From Photobacterium profundum SS9 (GTDB lineage: Bacteria; Pseudomonadota; Gammaproteobacteria; Enterobacterales; Vibrionaceae): a stretch of DNA of 64,000 nt. Shown piece after piece: positions 7,427-17,300 of the stretch. The position numbers were made by a program, and so were the translations under genes. Where the stretch lies: NCBI RefSeq assembly GCF_000196255.1, contig NC_006370.1:712187-776186 (forward strand). The letters run 5' to 3'. The notes beneath the pieces are model-generated. The model was not told the DNA's origin, did no database searches, and worked only from the letters and a program-made list of their open reading frames with translations. How positions within the stretch are numbered: position 1 is the stretch's first letter; each line of letters starts with the position of its first letter.

Positions 7427-9493
7427 TTATGATCGTGAATGTGCTTTTTCAACTAAGTTAAATTGATGTGTGGCTTTTTTCATTGCATTACGTGCGGCGC
7501 TTTGCTTTCTCTTTTTTTGCCATTTTTCTGAAAAATCGAGGTACTGATTAGCACTTGCTAAGCGCAAGGTAATGAGTGATGAAAAATCAGCGGGTAACTC
7601 TTTAGCAATTTCATCTACCTGCTTGAGTAACTTGTCTAACTTCGATTCGCTGTTCACGCGTTTAAGCTGGTGGTTAAATTTATCAAATTTATTTGCATAT
7701 AAAAGTTCTGCAGATTCATATGGGAAGGGGGCGGGTTTATCGCCTTCTCTAGCGGCTTTGAACTGTTCCAGTTGAAGAGTGGCTTTGTGTAGAATTTTTG
7801 TATGCTGTAATTGAGCGATATGTTCATCTGTTGTTGAGAAGAAAGTTTCTCCCACCTGAATTAAGGTTGCTAATGTTTCAGTATCTTGCTGGTTAGCAGC
7901 TTTTTTATACTGGGTTGCATAGGTCTTTTCAGCCAATGACGTCGGTTTAAATTGAATATCATGACGTAAATTTTTAAGGTTAGTTAATAGCTCATAGATA
8001 TTACTATCGGCAGATATTTGATAATGTGCCTTTTCTAGAGCGGTATTGAGCTGATTGGATAAAATATCGATAGTTGATTGCCAGCTGGTTGAAATGTCGG
8101 TGCTCAGTACATTGATAGCATGTGAGTCAGGGTAGAGTTTGCTCACTTCGGCTAATTCAGCTTCTATTGCGTAATAATTTGGGTAATAGTTCTCTCGTGT
8201 ATTAAAGATAAGGTCAATATTGTGTTCGTATAATGCAATAACGTCACGTTGCTTACTTTTTAGTAGACCGCTGGCAATAATGGGGGCATTAATTGATAAT
8301 TCAGGGAGCTGTTTAATGATTTCACGTGCACTGAGATTTGCGAGTTTTGCTCTTTCTTCAATGTGTTGGTGCAAATTTCGATTGTCGGTTGTTAGTTCTA
8401 AAATGGCTTCTTTTTGTTGATACAATACATACCCGACCACAGAGTTTAAGCTCAAAATAGCCGTGATCATTATGGCTGTTGATTTGTATTGGCGATGTAA
8501 TTGGGAGCTGATTAAAGCAGCATCACCGATACGCTCTTTCGCGGATAATGATAGCCCTTGTTGAATAATACGCCATTTAGATGAATTTAAATGCTTAGGT
8601 TTTATTGGTTGAATTTTTTCCTTTTGGGCTACATCAGCAGGCTTGCGATTAAAAGGATGCTTACTTGAACAGAGCTCATAACTAATGCAGCTAAACGCAA
8701 AAATATCATCCTTAATTTCAGGGTCGTTGCCCTCTAACAGATTGATTGAGGCGTAATTAGGCGTATAACCACCGAGTTCCGATAGTGTTTCTTCTTGTAC
8801 TGCAGCGTATTGATCGTTATTTTCACCTAACTTTTTAGCAACACCAAAATCAAAAATTTTAATTTCACCATCTCGAGTTAGCATGATGTTGCTTGGTTTT
8901 AAATCAGCATGAACAATACCGTTTTGGTGAGCATACTTTAATGCAGATAGCATTTGATCGAGTAACGGAATAGCACGTTTGTAGGGTAAACCATGGGGTC
9001 GAGAGCGTTGAATTACGACATCTAAGGTTTCACCATCAAGGTATTCCATGACTAAATAGCATATTTTTTTATCAATGCCAAAGTCATAAACACGGATGAT
9101 ATTGGGGTGGCTTAATTTCTGAGTTGTTTGAGCTTCATTTATCAATACCTTTGCTGCTTCCGGTTGATTAAAGAACTCATTTTGTAGCGCTTTAATTGCG
9201 ACGAAAGGGCTTGATGCGCCAGCTGCCTCAAGCAATAAATCAGTTGCACGATAAACATCACACATACCACCATGGCCAATACGTGATTCAATACGATACC
9301 TGCCTTTTATTACTGTATTTAAAAGATCACTATTTATGTCACCAGAACCGTTATCGTTACCTTTGGTACTCTTTAGCGAAGATGCTTTTGATGTGTTAAT
9401 AATTGTTTTGTTATTATCATCTTCTTGGTTTGATATCTCATGGTTTTTTGAATGTTGAGGTTGGTTATTATTTTTATGAGGTTGTTTTTCCAT
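7427..9493 (-). CDS. ppkA: T6SS serine/threonine protein kinase PpkA-like
   Basis: From the ATG at 9493 (GGAG 9 nt upstream; an open frame extends further to 9625 without a ribosome site) the product has 688 residues. A charged N-terminal extension is followed by a Hanks-type kinase domain (about 66-335): glycine loop GHGGMCDV at 73-80, lysine K101, catalytic loop HADLKPSN at 195-202, and DFG at 215-217. The usual HRD arginine is alanine. One transmembrane segment (about 339-358) separates it from a large helical periplasmic domain. In H1-type systems PpkA phosphorylates the FHA protein to trigger assembly, opposed by PppA. It is divergent from the rest of the cluster. Confidence 0.9.
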   Translation of the reverse strand: MEKQPHKNNNQPQHSKNHEISNQEDDNNKTIINTSKASSLKSTKGNDNGSGDINSDLLNTVIKGRYRIESRIGHGGMCDVYRATDLLLEAAGASSPFVAIKALQNEFFNQPEAAKVLINEAQTTQKLSHPNIIRVYDFGIDKKICYLVMEYLDGETLDVVIQRSRPHGLPYKRAIPLLDQMLSALKYAHQNGIVHADLKPSNIMLTRDGEIKIFDFGVAKKLGENNDQYAAVQEETLSELGGYTPNYASINLLEGNDPEIKDDIFAFSCISYELCSSKHPFNRKPADVAQKEKIQPIKPKHLNSSKWRIIQQGLSLSAKERIGDAALISSQLHRQYKSTAIMITAILSLNSVVGYVLYQQKEAILELTTDNRNLHQHIEERAKLANLSAREIIKQLPELSINAPIIASGLLKSKQRDVIALYEHNIDLIFNTRENYYPNYYAIEAELAEVSKLYPDSHAINVLSTDISTSWQSTIDILSNQLNTALEKAHYQISADSNIYELLTNLKNLRHDIQFKPTSLAEKTYATQYKKAANQQDTETLATLIQVGETFFSTTDEHIAQLQHTKILHKATLQLEQFKAAREGDKPAPFPYESAELLYANKFDKFNHQLKRVNSESKLDKLLKQVDEIAKELPADFSSLITLRLASANQYLDFSEKWQKKRKQSAARNAMKKATHQFNLVEKAHSRS

Positions 9494-9758
9494 GAGAGTT
9501 TTCTCCAATAGTAGTTGGGAAAGAATAGTATATTCAAAAGATTCTTGTGCAATAGTGTTTTTATTGTATTTTGTGTTCGCCCCTAGAGTTAGTGAGAATA
9601 ATGTAATTGATATATGTAAAAACAAACCGTGACTCTCAATTCTTTTAAAATACCAATGATTTATATTGCTGAAAAATGTGGTTGTTTTAATGTTTGAATA
9701 ATTTCAATTATGGTGTTTATCTTTAAGTTTTTAAGTGCTTAAAGAAATGAGTAATATT
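9494..9758. promoter_or_regulatory. AT-rich divergent intergenic region between ppkA and the T6SS operon
   Basis: About 265 nt of very AT-rich sequence separate the kinase start from the FHA gene start. It must contain the promoters of both divergent units. I could not identify a convincing -24/-12 sigma-54 element or a clear -35/-10 pair, so no finer site is called. Confidence 0.4.
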
Positions 9759-11069
9759 ATGGATTTTAAGCTTTCAGTTATAAGTTATCATCGTTATACC
9801 TCTGGATTAGACGTTGTATTGCCTTTAATAAATATTACTGAAAATAATCCTTATTATATTGGGCGTTATGAGTTGTGTCAGTGGTGTTTACCTGACCCTG
9901 ATCGAGTTATTTCTGGTCGTCATGCTTTGATTGAAAAAAGGTCTGGAGAAATAATAATAAAAGATATATCAACAAATGGGGTTTTTATAAACCGCAGTGT
10001 TGAACCTCTTGGTGACGAAGGCAATTATGTTTTATCTGTTGGTGATTTGATTACCATTGGTGATTATGAAATTGAAGTGCAGCTATATTCTCATGAAACA
10101 AAGAAACAGTTATCAGGTAATGTTGAAGATACAGGAATAACAGGATCTGATAAAGAATTAGGTATTCCATCAAAAGAATTGGCTGATACACTTTCAAGTC
10201 ATAAAGATAAAAACAGAAGCATAGAAAATGAGGTCTTCATTGGTGATATAGAAGATAGTTTTTCTGTACCAAAAAATGAAAATGAGGAACCCCGTTCTGA
10301 GTCACTTGATGAGAGCATTCCAGAGGACTGGGGGATCTTATTTAATAATGTAGATGAAAGTCGCTCACAAGAAAAACAAATTAAACCGGAACAGGAACAA
10401 TTTGATGATGTGAACGTATTATCTGAACCCGTTCAAATAAAAGAAAAATCACGTAAAGAAACGGTTGTTCATCATATTGATGTTGATGGTGCATTATCTG
10501 CTTTTTTACGAGGTATGAAAATTAGCCCAACAATGCTACCGACTGAACAAACAGAAGAGTGGTGGTTTGAAATGGGTGAAAGTGTAAATTTACTGCTTAC
10601 AGGGTTGATGGATACGTTGCAAAAACGTGCTGACTTTAAACAGTCTAGTAGATTGTTGCATACGTCATTTAAGCGACAAGAAAATAATCCCCTTAAATTT
10701 TCAGCGAATTTTGAAGATGCAATTCATAATTTATATCACCGAAAATCAAGTGGTTTCTTATCTTCACAGCGTGCAATTCAAGAAGCCTTTTCTGATATAG
10801 ATAAGCATGAAAAAGCAATGATTTCAGGTGCTCATGGTGCAGTTAAAGGTGTAATGCAAGCATTGAATCCCGATGGAATTGCAACGAATGAAATAGATGA
10901 AGGTTTGTTTGAACGTTGGTACTCGGTAAAGAAAAAAGCAAATTATTGGCAACATTATGAATCATTGTTTTATGAGTTAGAAAATGAGCTGAAACAAGAG
11001 CAGCCATTCTATTTAGATGATTTTATTAAACACTATGAAGCTAGTTTAAATGGTATAAGGGAGAAATAA
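9759..11069 (+). CDS. tagH: T6SS-associated FHA domain protein TagH/Fha
   Basis: About 436 residues from the ATG at 9759. Earlier in-frame starts exist at 9747 (ATG) and 9735 (GTG), and none has a strong ribosome site. The N-terminal FHA domain (about residues 15-110) carries the phosphothreonine-binding signatures YIGRYELCQWCLPDPDRVISGRHA and STNGVFIN. The acidic middle is probably disordered. The C-terminal third (WWFEMGESVNLLLTGLM, KFSANFEDAIHNLY, then WQHYESLFYEL) matches the TagH C-terminal domain. The protein should be the PpkA target that couples phosphorylation to TssM-linked assembly. It heads the plus-strand T6SS operon, with tssJ only 2 nt away. Confidence 0.92.
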   Translation: MDFKLSVISYHRYTSGLDVVLPLINITENNPYYIGRYELCQWCLPDPDRVISGRHALIEKRSGEIIIKDISTNGVFINRSVEPLGDEGNYVLSVGDLITIGDYEIEVQLYSHETKKQLSGNVEDTGITGSDKELGIPSKELADTLSSHKDKNRSIENEVFIGDIEDSFSVPKNENEEPRSESLDESIPEDWGILFNNVDESRSQEKQIKPEQEQFDDVNVLSEPVQIKEKSRKETVVHHIDVDGALSAFLRGMKISPTMLPTEQTEEWWFEMGESVNLLLTGLMDTLQKRADFKQSSRLLHTSFKRQENNPLKFSANFEDAIHNLYHRKSSGFLSSQRAIQEAFSDIDKHEKAMISGAHGAVKGVMQALNPDGIATNEIDEGLFERWYSVKKKANYWQHYESLFYELENELKQEQPFYLDDFIKHYEASLNGIREK

Positions 11070-11071
11070 AA

Positions 11072-11539
11072 ATGCCTAAATTTATTAAGATGGTAATCGT
11101 TTTTGCTTTTATGTCTGTATTGTTATTTGGGTGCAGTGTTGCAAATCTTGTTGTTGACCCTTATACAACGTTAGAATTTGAGGTGAGTAATAAAGTTAAC
11201 CCTGACTTGAATGGTCGAGCATCGCCAGTTGTTGTTAAAGTTTATGAGTTGCAATCTAAAACGATCTTTGAAAGCCAAGATTTTTTTATGATTTATGATG
11301 AATCCGATAAAATATTCGGCCCAGATTTACTTTCTAAAGATGAATTGTCGTTATCTCCGGGTGAAAATTTTAAGTATGATTTAAAAATGTCATCAGGAAG
11401 TAAATATGTAGGAATAGTAGTTGCCTATCGAGATCTTGAAAATTCAAAATGGCGAGAAATAATTAAGTTAGACCATGAAGGATATAATACACATGATCTG
11501 ATGGTTGATTCATTATCGGTGCATGTGAAGAAACCATAA
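11072..11539 (+). CDS. tssJ: T6SS outer-membrane lipoprotein TssJ
   Basis: A 155-residue lipoprotein with signal peptide and lipobox VLLFGC (cysteine about residue 21). The mature domain has the transthyretin-like SciN/VasD pattern: PVVVKVYELQSKTIFESQDFF, ELSLSPGENFKYD and YVGIVVAYRDLENSKWRE. TssJ anchors the membrane complex to the outer membrane by binding TssM. It lies directly after the FHA gene. Confidence 0.95.
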   Translation: MPKFIKMVIVFAFMSVLLFGCSVANLVVDPYTTLEFEVSNKVNPDLNGRASPVVVKVYELQSKTIFESQDFFMIYDESDKIFGPDLLSKDELSLSPGENFKYDLKMSSGSKYVGIVVAYRDLENSKWREIIKLDHEGYNTHDLMVDSLSVHVKKP

Positions 11540-11694
11540 TTTAATTAATGAGACGTGAACCGTATTAACATTATCATCGGCTTCACTTATTTTACTCATG
11601 TTATTAATATTGATTGAATCTGTTTTTATTGTTTTGTTTTATACTGGCAATGTACTTTGTTAGTCGTGGTTTAGTTCTTTTTATAAGGTCAATT

Positions 11695-13020
11695 ATGAGT
11701 AACTGGGGACGCGTTGCTTGGTCTGAAGGGATGTTCTTACGCCCTCAGCATTTCCAACAACAAGAGCGATATTTATTAAATGAATATTCTGAGGTTATAA
11801 ATAATGTCACTCCTTACGCTTGGGGTATTTCTCATTTATCAATTGACAATGCATTGTTATCGCAAAGCTTAATATCTGTAAACGATATCAAAGCAGTGAT
11901 GCCTGATGGCCAATTAGTTTTTTCGCCTAAAAGAGATAGGCTGCCTATCCCCCTTGTTATTGATAAATCCGTTAGAAATGAAATTGTCGTTATTGCTGTG
12001 CCAATAGATAAACCTCATGCGACTAATATCTCTACACAAGAAGATAGCCAAGTTACTCGATATTTTTTTCAAGACTTTAATGTAGTAGATAATAGTGGAG
12101 GAATGGATGAAGAAATTCTTCAACTGGCTGCATTGGCTATTGAGTTAAAACTAGATAGTGAGCGATTGAATGGTTATTACACGGTTCCAATTGCCCGTAT
12201 TATTGAGGTGACAGAAGAAGGTAAGGTAATCCTTGATACTTCTTTTATACCGCCAACGTTAAGTGCACAGAATAATCCCAATATAAAACAATTACTGTCA
12301 GATATGATCGGTAAGGTGAAACTTCGTGCGGATACACTGGCAAGCAGGTTGAATCAGTCCCAAGGGAATGCAACGTCAATCGCAGATTTTCTTATGCTGC
12401 AAATGCTGAATCGTTATGAGCCGATCCTTAAACATTTAGTGTCGATTGAAGGTACGCACCCGGAATCAATATGTCGGGTGCTTTATGGCATGGCTGGTGA
12501 ATTGGCAACGTATTCTAGCAGCCGTAAGCGTCCTTCCGAGCTTCCTGTGTATTCTCATCTGGGCTTAACAGAGGTATTTGGACGTTTATCTGTCGTACTT
12601 AATCAGTGCTTAAGTACGGTACTTGAGCAAACAGCCGTTCAAATCCCAATTGAAACGACTAAGTTTGGTATTCGAGTTGCGTCAGTACCAGACAAGACGT
12701 TACTTACGCGAAGTCAGTTTGTTTTGGCTATTAAAGCCGATATTGAACCAGAAGAGCTTCGTCGTCGTTTTCCTACTCAGGTGAAAATTGGCCCTGTTGA
12801 GCATATCCGTGATTTGGTGAACAACCAACTCCAAGGCATTGCTGTTGACGCATTACCAGTGGCGCCAAGGCAGGTTCCTTATCATGCAGGTTTCCATTAT
12901 TTCCAGTTAGATAAAAGTAATGATTATTGGGCGCGTTTGAGTGCAAGTGGTGGGATTGCTATCCACCTCTCGGGTAATTATCCATCGCTTAGCATGCAAT
13001 GTTGGTCTGTTAACCAATAA
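11695..13020 (+). CDS. tssK: T6SS baseplate protein TssK
   Basis: A 441-residue product from the ATG at 11695, chosen because AAGG precedes it and because the protein then starts with the family's usual VAWSEGMFLRPQHFQQQERY. The central part with PIARI, FIPP and MLQMLNRYEP and the end GIAIHLSGNYPSLSMQCW are also typical of VasE/ImpJ. TssK links the baseplate wedges to the membrane complex. A longer open frame back to 11614 encodes an unrelated hydrophobic stretch and is unlikely to be translated. Confidence 0.95.
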   Translation: MSNWGRVAWSEGMFLRPQHFQQQERYLLNEYSEVINNVTPYAWGISHLSIDNALLSQSLISVNDIKAVMPDGQLVFSPKRDRLPIPLVIDKSVRNEIVVIAVPIDKPHATNISTQEDSQVTRYFFQDFNVVDNSGGMDEEILQLAALAIELKLDSERLNGYYTVPIARIIEVTEEGKVILDTSFIPPTLSAQNNPNIKQLLSDMIGKVKLRADTLASRLNQSQGNATSIADFLMLQMLNRYEPILKHLVSIEGTHPESICRVLYGMAGELATYSSSRKRPSELPVYSHLGLTEVFGRLSVVLNQCLSTVLEQTAVQIPIETTKFGIRVASVPDKTLLTRSQFVLAIKADIEPEELRRRFPTQVKIGPVEHIRDLVNNQLQGIAVDALPVAPRQVPYHAGFHYFQLDKSNDYWARLSASGGIAIHLSGNYPSLSMQCWSVNQ

Positions 13021-13046
13021 ATTCCATTTAGATAGGTATCTGTTAC

Positions 13047-14366
13047 ATGTCAGATGAAACCGTTCTGAAGCCGCAACCAGGAAAGCGAAAAGCGAAGGTT
13101 GCTTCACCAGAAAGTCATTCCAAGGTGCAGCCTGATTTAAATCAGACTGTATTGGTTATGCAGGTCAATAAAAACCTTTATTCGAAACGTCTACCTTCGT
13201 TAGGTGAAAATCCATTGGTTGATCTCGCCAGTAGTTTACTATCGTTAGTTGGGCAAATTCGATGTACGCCTGATCACAGTGATGTGGGTTTTCTTCGTCA
13301 AGCATGTATAGAAAAGATACGAGACTATGAAAATAATCTTCGTGGATTAGCTGTATCGGTTAGTGACATAGAAGCCGCGAGATATTGTCTGTGTACATTT
13401 CTTGATGAAACTATTTTGAACACCCCTTGGGGCGAGCATTCAGTCTGGCGTTCAGAGAGCTTACTCTCTGTATTTAATAAAGAAACATGGGGTGGAGAAT
13501 ATTTCTATACCTTGTTAGATGAGGCTCTTTCTAGCCCCCACCAATCCTATCAACTGCTTGAATTACAATACCTATGCTTAGCATTGGGTTTTACAGGAAA
13601 ACTACGTATTGCTGAGCGTGGTGAAGAAAAACTGCAAGATTATCGCTGCCAAATTTTTGAAGCCTTAACTCTTGTGAAGGGATCACATGATGAAGCGTTA
13701 TCCCCAAGGTGGCAAGACAACGTATTAGCGGGTAGTGAAACCCATGCTGGCGTCCCTTTATGGGTAACATCATCACTTTTTGGTTTGTTATTATTGGCCG
13801 TTTATATGGGCTTTAACTACCGTATTAATCTTTACTCCAATGAAGCTTTTCAGTCTCTGAGCACACTTGTACCCATGGTTGTTGAATCTTCAAATTTGGA
13901 ATATCACAGAGATCCCGCGGCCTTAAAAATACAGCAGTTACTACAGTCTGAGGTTGAACGAGGTTTACTTGAATTTGAAGAACACGCGGATCGGATTCGT
14001 ATTGTTTTGAATTCCAATGATTTGTTTGCCTCTGGTAGCAATGAAGTTAAAGCTTCTATAGCCCCTATACTGTCTAAAATTGCCCATACGCTTGAATCGA
14101 CAAATGGCCGGATAATGATCGTGGGTCATACTGATGATAAGCCAATATTTACCAGCAAATATCCCTCTAATTGGCATCTGTCGTTAGCTAGAGCGACGGC
14201 TGTTGCTAACGTACTCGCGATGGGAACTGAGCTTCGAGGCCGTTTATGGCCTGAAGGTCAGGGTGATGCGAATCCACGTAATCCAAATACGAGCAAAGCG
14301 AATCGAGCAAGTAATCGACGCGTTGAAATTGATCTTTTATATCAACAACGAAGGGCTGAAAAATAA
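13047..14366 (+). CDS. tssL: T6SS inner-membrane protein TssL with C-terminal OmpA domain
   Basis: A 439-residue DotU-type protein. The cytoplasmic domain (about residues 50-225) shows NPLVDLASSLLSLVGQIR and ARYCLCTFLDETILNTPWG. A single transmembrane segment follows (about 233-253). The periplasmic part ends in an OmpA-like peptidoglycan-binding domain (about 315-430) with IVGHTDDKPI, LSLARATAVANVL and NRASNRRVEIDL. The OmpA fusion makes this an extended TssL that can grip the wall itself. The stop overlaps the tssM start by 1 nt. Confidence 0.95.
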   Translation: MSDETVLKPQPGKRKAKVASPESHSKVQPDLNQTVLVMQVNKNLYSKRLPSLGENPLVDLASSLLSLVGQIRCTPDHSDVGFLRQACIEKIRDYENNLRGLAVSVSDIEAARYCLCTFLDETILNTPWGEHSVWRSESLLSVFNKETWGGEYFYTLLDEALSSPHQSYQLLELQYLCLALGFTGKLRIAERGEEKLQDYRCQIFEALTLVKGSHDEALSPRWQDNVLAGSETHAGVPLWVTSSLFGLLLLAVYMGFNYRINLYSNEAFQSLSTLVPMVVESSNLEYHRDPAALKIQQLLQSEVERGLLEFEEHADRIRIVLNSNDLFASGSNEVKASIAPILSKIAHTLESTNGRIMIVGHTDDKPIFTSKYPSNWHLSLARATAVANVLAMGTELRGRLWPEGQGDANPRNPNTSKANRASNRRVEIDLLYQQRRAEK

Positions 14367-17300
14367 TGAAATTTATTAAGCGTTTAGTCGGTGGTTTAGT
14401 TGATATGTTAAGGCAAAAGTGGGTTATTACACTGTTGGGACTAATTGCCCTATCACTATTAATTTGGTTTGGTGGCCCATTGGTCGCAATTGCGGGTGTC
14501 GAACCTTTAAATAGCCAAGTCTCTCGCCTAACGGTATTGCTTATATTGGCGGTGCTTTGGGGGCTTTATAACGTATTCCATCAAGCAAGAAATAAAAAGC
14601 AAAATGAACAAACAGTAAAAACGTTGCTTAATGGCGATGAGGCAAAACCAGCAGATGAAGCTTCTCAAAAAGAAATAGAAACCCTCCGTGCTCGTATAGT
14701 GCAGGCGTTGGATGTATTACATAAAACGTCAGGTAAACGTGGGCGTAATATTTACCATTTACCTTGGTATATTTTAATTGGGCCTCCGGGTACAGGTAAA
14801 ACGACCGCTTTACAAAATTCGGGGCTAGAGTTTCCATTGCAAGAGAGTTTAGGGAGCGACCCTTTAGCGGGGATTGGCGGAACTCGGTATTGTGATTGGT
14901 GGTTCACAAATAAAGCTGTGCTGATAGATACCGCAGGTCGTTATACCACGCAAGATAGTAATAACGAACAAGATTCCCGAGCGTGGTTAGGTTTTCTTGG
15001 CTTATTAAAAAAGTACCGTACCCGCCGTCCGATTAATGGTGCGGTTATCACGGTGAGTTTAACTAATTTACTTACGCAAACACGTACTGAAAGAAATCTT
15101 CATGCCAGGGCTATTAAGCAAAGAATTCTTGAATTAAAAAATCAGCTCGGAATGCAATTTCCTGTTTATGTGATTTTGACTAAAGCAGATTTAGTCGCGG
15201 GCTTTAACGAGTTCTTTGCAGATTTAGATCGCCCAGCCCGTGAGCAAATTTGGGGTATTACTTTCCCAGAAGACACGTTAGATTTCGAGCAAGGCGTCGT
15301 GAGCTTGTTTAATAAGGAATTCCATCATTTATTGACGGGATTGCTTGAGAAAATGAATCATAGACTGAGCAATGAACGTGATATTGATAAAAGAACGTTG
15401 ATCTATGAATTTCCGAAGCAGTTACGCCTACTTCAAGCTGCTGCGGATGATTTTCTGAAAGAGATTTTTTCGGCAAATGCGTTTGAAGAGCCACCTATGT
15501 TACGCGGTGTATTTATTGCCAGTGCGACTCAAGAAGGTGTGCCAATTGATCGGGTAATGAAGGAAACAGCAGGAGGCTTAGGGTTAAGCCAAGTTCCACT
15601 TCGACAAGCTGGCGGAGAAGCGAAAGGCTTTTTCATTAAAAATCTCTTTGAAGATGTCATCATCAAAGAACAGTTGTTGGGCACAGTTAATCGTGTTCAC
15701 CAAAAGCAAAATCGTTGGTTTAATCGTTCAGTGATAGTGGCAAGTTGCGCTGTTATTTTGGTGATGGCTTTTATCTGGAGTCGAAGCTATCAATGGAATA
15801 AATCATTGGTCGATGAAGCCGGAATATTTATCGACAAATATCATGCGGTAGTGGGTGAATATTTAACGCCAGAGCATGACGTTGTAAGCCTTGTCGATGC
15901 CTTGAATGTTTTACAGAACTTACCTGCTGGGTTTAATCAGCACATGTTAAATGAAGATGGGATAAAGCATTTTGGTTTATACCAAGGTGAGAAACTCGGC
16001 CAGCCCGCAGTGTCTGCTTATCATCAAGCATTACAAAGTGTTTTTGCTCAGTTCCTCGTTTCAGGTCTTGAAGAAGAGATGCAAGAGAATAAGCAGCATC
16101 GTGAGTATTTGTACGAAACGCTTAAAACATATCTGATGCTATTTAATCCTCAGTATTATGATGCTACGCAAGTGAATAGTTGGTTTGCCGCTTATTTTGA
16201 ACGCGAATATCCTGGTGAAATTAATCTGGAGTTACGTACTGCATTGTTAGAACACAGTGCAAATTTACAGCATGATGGAGTATTGAGCGTTTCTCAAAGC
16301 GATACGGTCGTTGAAAGTGCTCGTACAGTGTTAACGGCAATGCCTTTATCTGAACGTGCATACCAGCGTTTGAAGCTCGAGTTTATAGATAGCCACATAC
16401 CATCATTTAGACTAACCGATGTGCTTGGATCTAAGAGTGTGAGTATCTTTGAACGTAAGAGTGGTAAGCCACTGAGTATGGGTATTCCAGGCTTATATAC
16501 CTATAACGGTTTTCATGGTGTTTTTCAGCTTGAAATTAACCGGATGGTTAAACGCTTAATGGAAGAACGTTGGGTCTACGGTGATAATTTAGTCTTGCAA
16601 GATAATATGTCTGATCAGGTTGTGCGTGATGTAAGGTTTAAGTATTACCGTGATTACATTTATGAATGGACGCAACTACTTAATGATTTGCAGTTAAAAC
16701 CTTATCAATCTGCTGAACAAGGGCTGGCACAAGCCAAAATTCTAGCGGGGCCTGAACGCCCTGTCGAGAGCTTAATTATGGCTGTTCAAAAACAGTTAAA
16801 ATTAAGTGAAGTGCAAATCAGTGAAAAAGTTAAAGTTGCCGGTAAGGTTACAGCAAGTGTTGCTAACGTCGCTTTAAATAATCAAAAACATCGTATTGGT
16901 CGATACCTGCCATCGGATCTTGGTGACACTAAAATTACCTTGCCCGGCAAAGAAGTTGAATCAGCCTTTGATGAGCTACTTACTGTTTCAGAAGCGCAGT
17001 TAGAAGATATACATACATCGTTCGTCAAACTGAATAATTATTTAGCTGACTTAACCAGCTCTGGTAATAATGAGCGAATTGCTTATAACAGTTTATTGGG
17101 TGAAATCTCAAAGCAGACTGTCGGCTCAGCGATGAAATCGGCACGCGCTAATTTGCCTTATCCATTCTCTAGTTGGCTTGGCAATATTTCGTCACAAACC
17201 ACCAAGCTTGCTAAGAAAGGCTCCCAGATTCATGTCAATGATATTTGGCAATCAACGGTACTTAAAGAATATCAATCGCTAATTGCTGGAAAATACCCAT

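Noticed and set aside
9494..9625. Longer N-terminus of the PpkA-like kinase
   Set aside because: The ATG at 9493 has a proper ribosome site. The extension is AT-rich and resembles non-coding leader sequence.
9494..9758. Sigma-54 promoter for the T6SS operon
   Set aside because: No GG-N10-GC element with proper context was found, and no sigma-54 activator gene is in the cluster.
11614..11694. N-terminal hydrophobic extension of TssK in the longer open frame
   Set aside because: The TssK family starts at about SNWGRVAWSEGMFLRPQHF. A ribosome site precedes the ATG at 11695, and the extension has no support.
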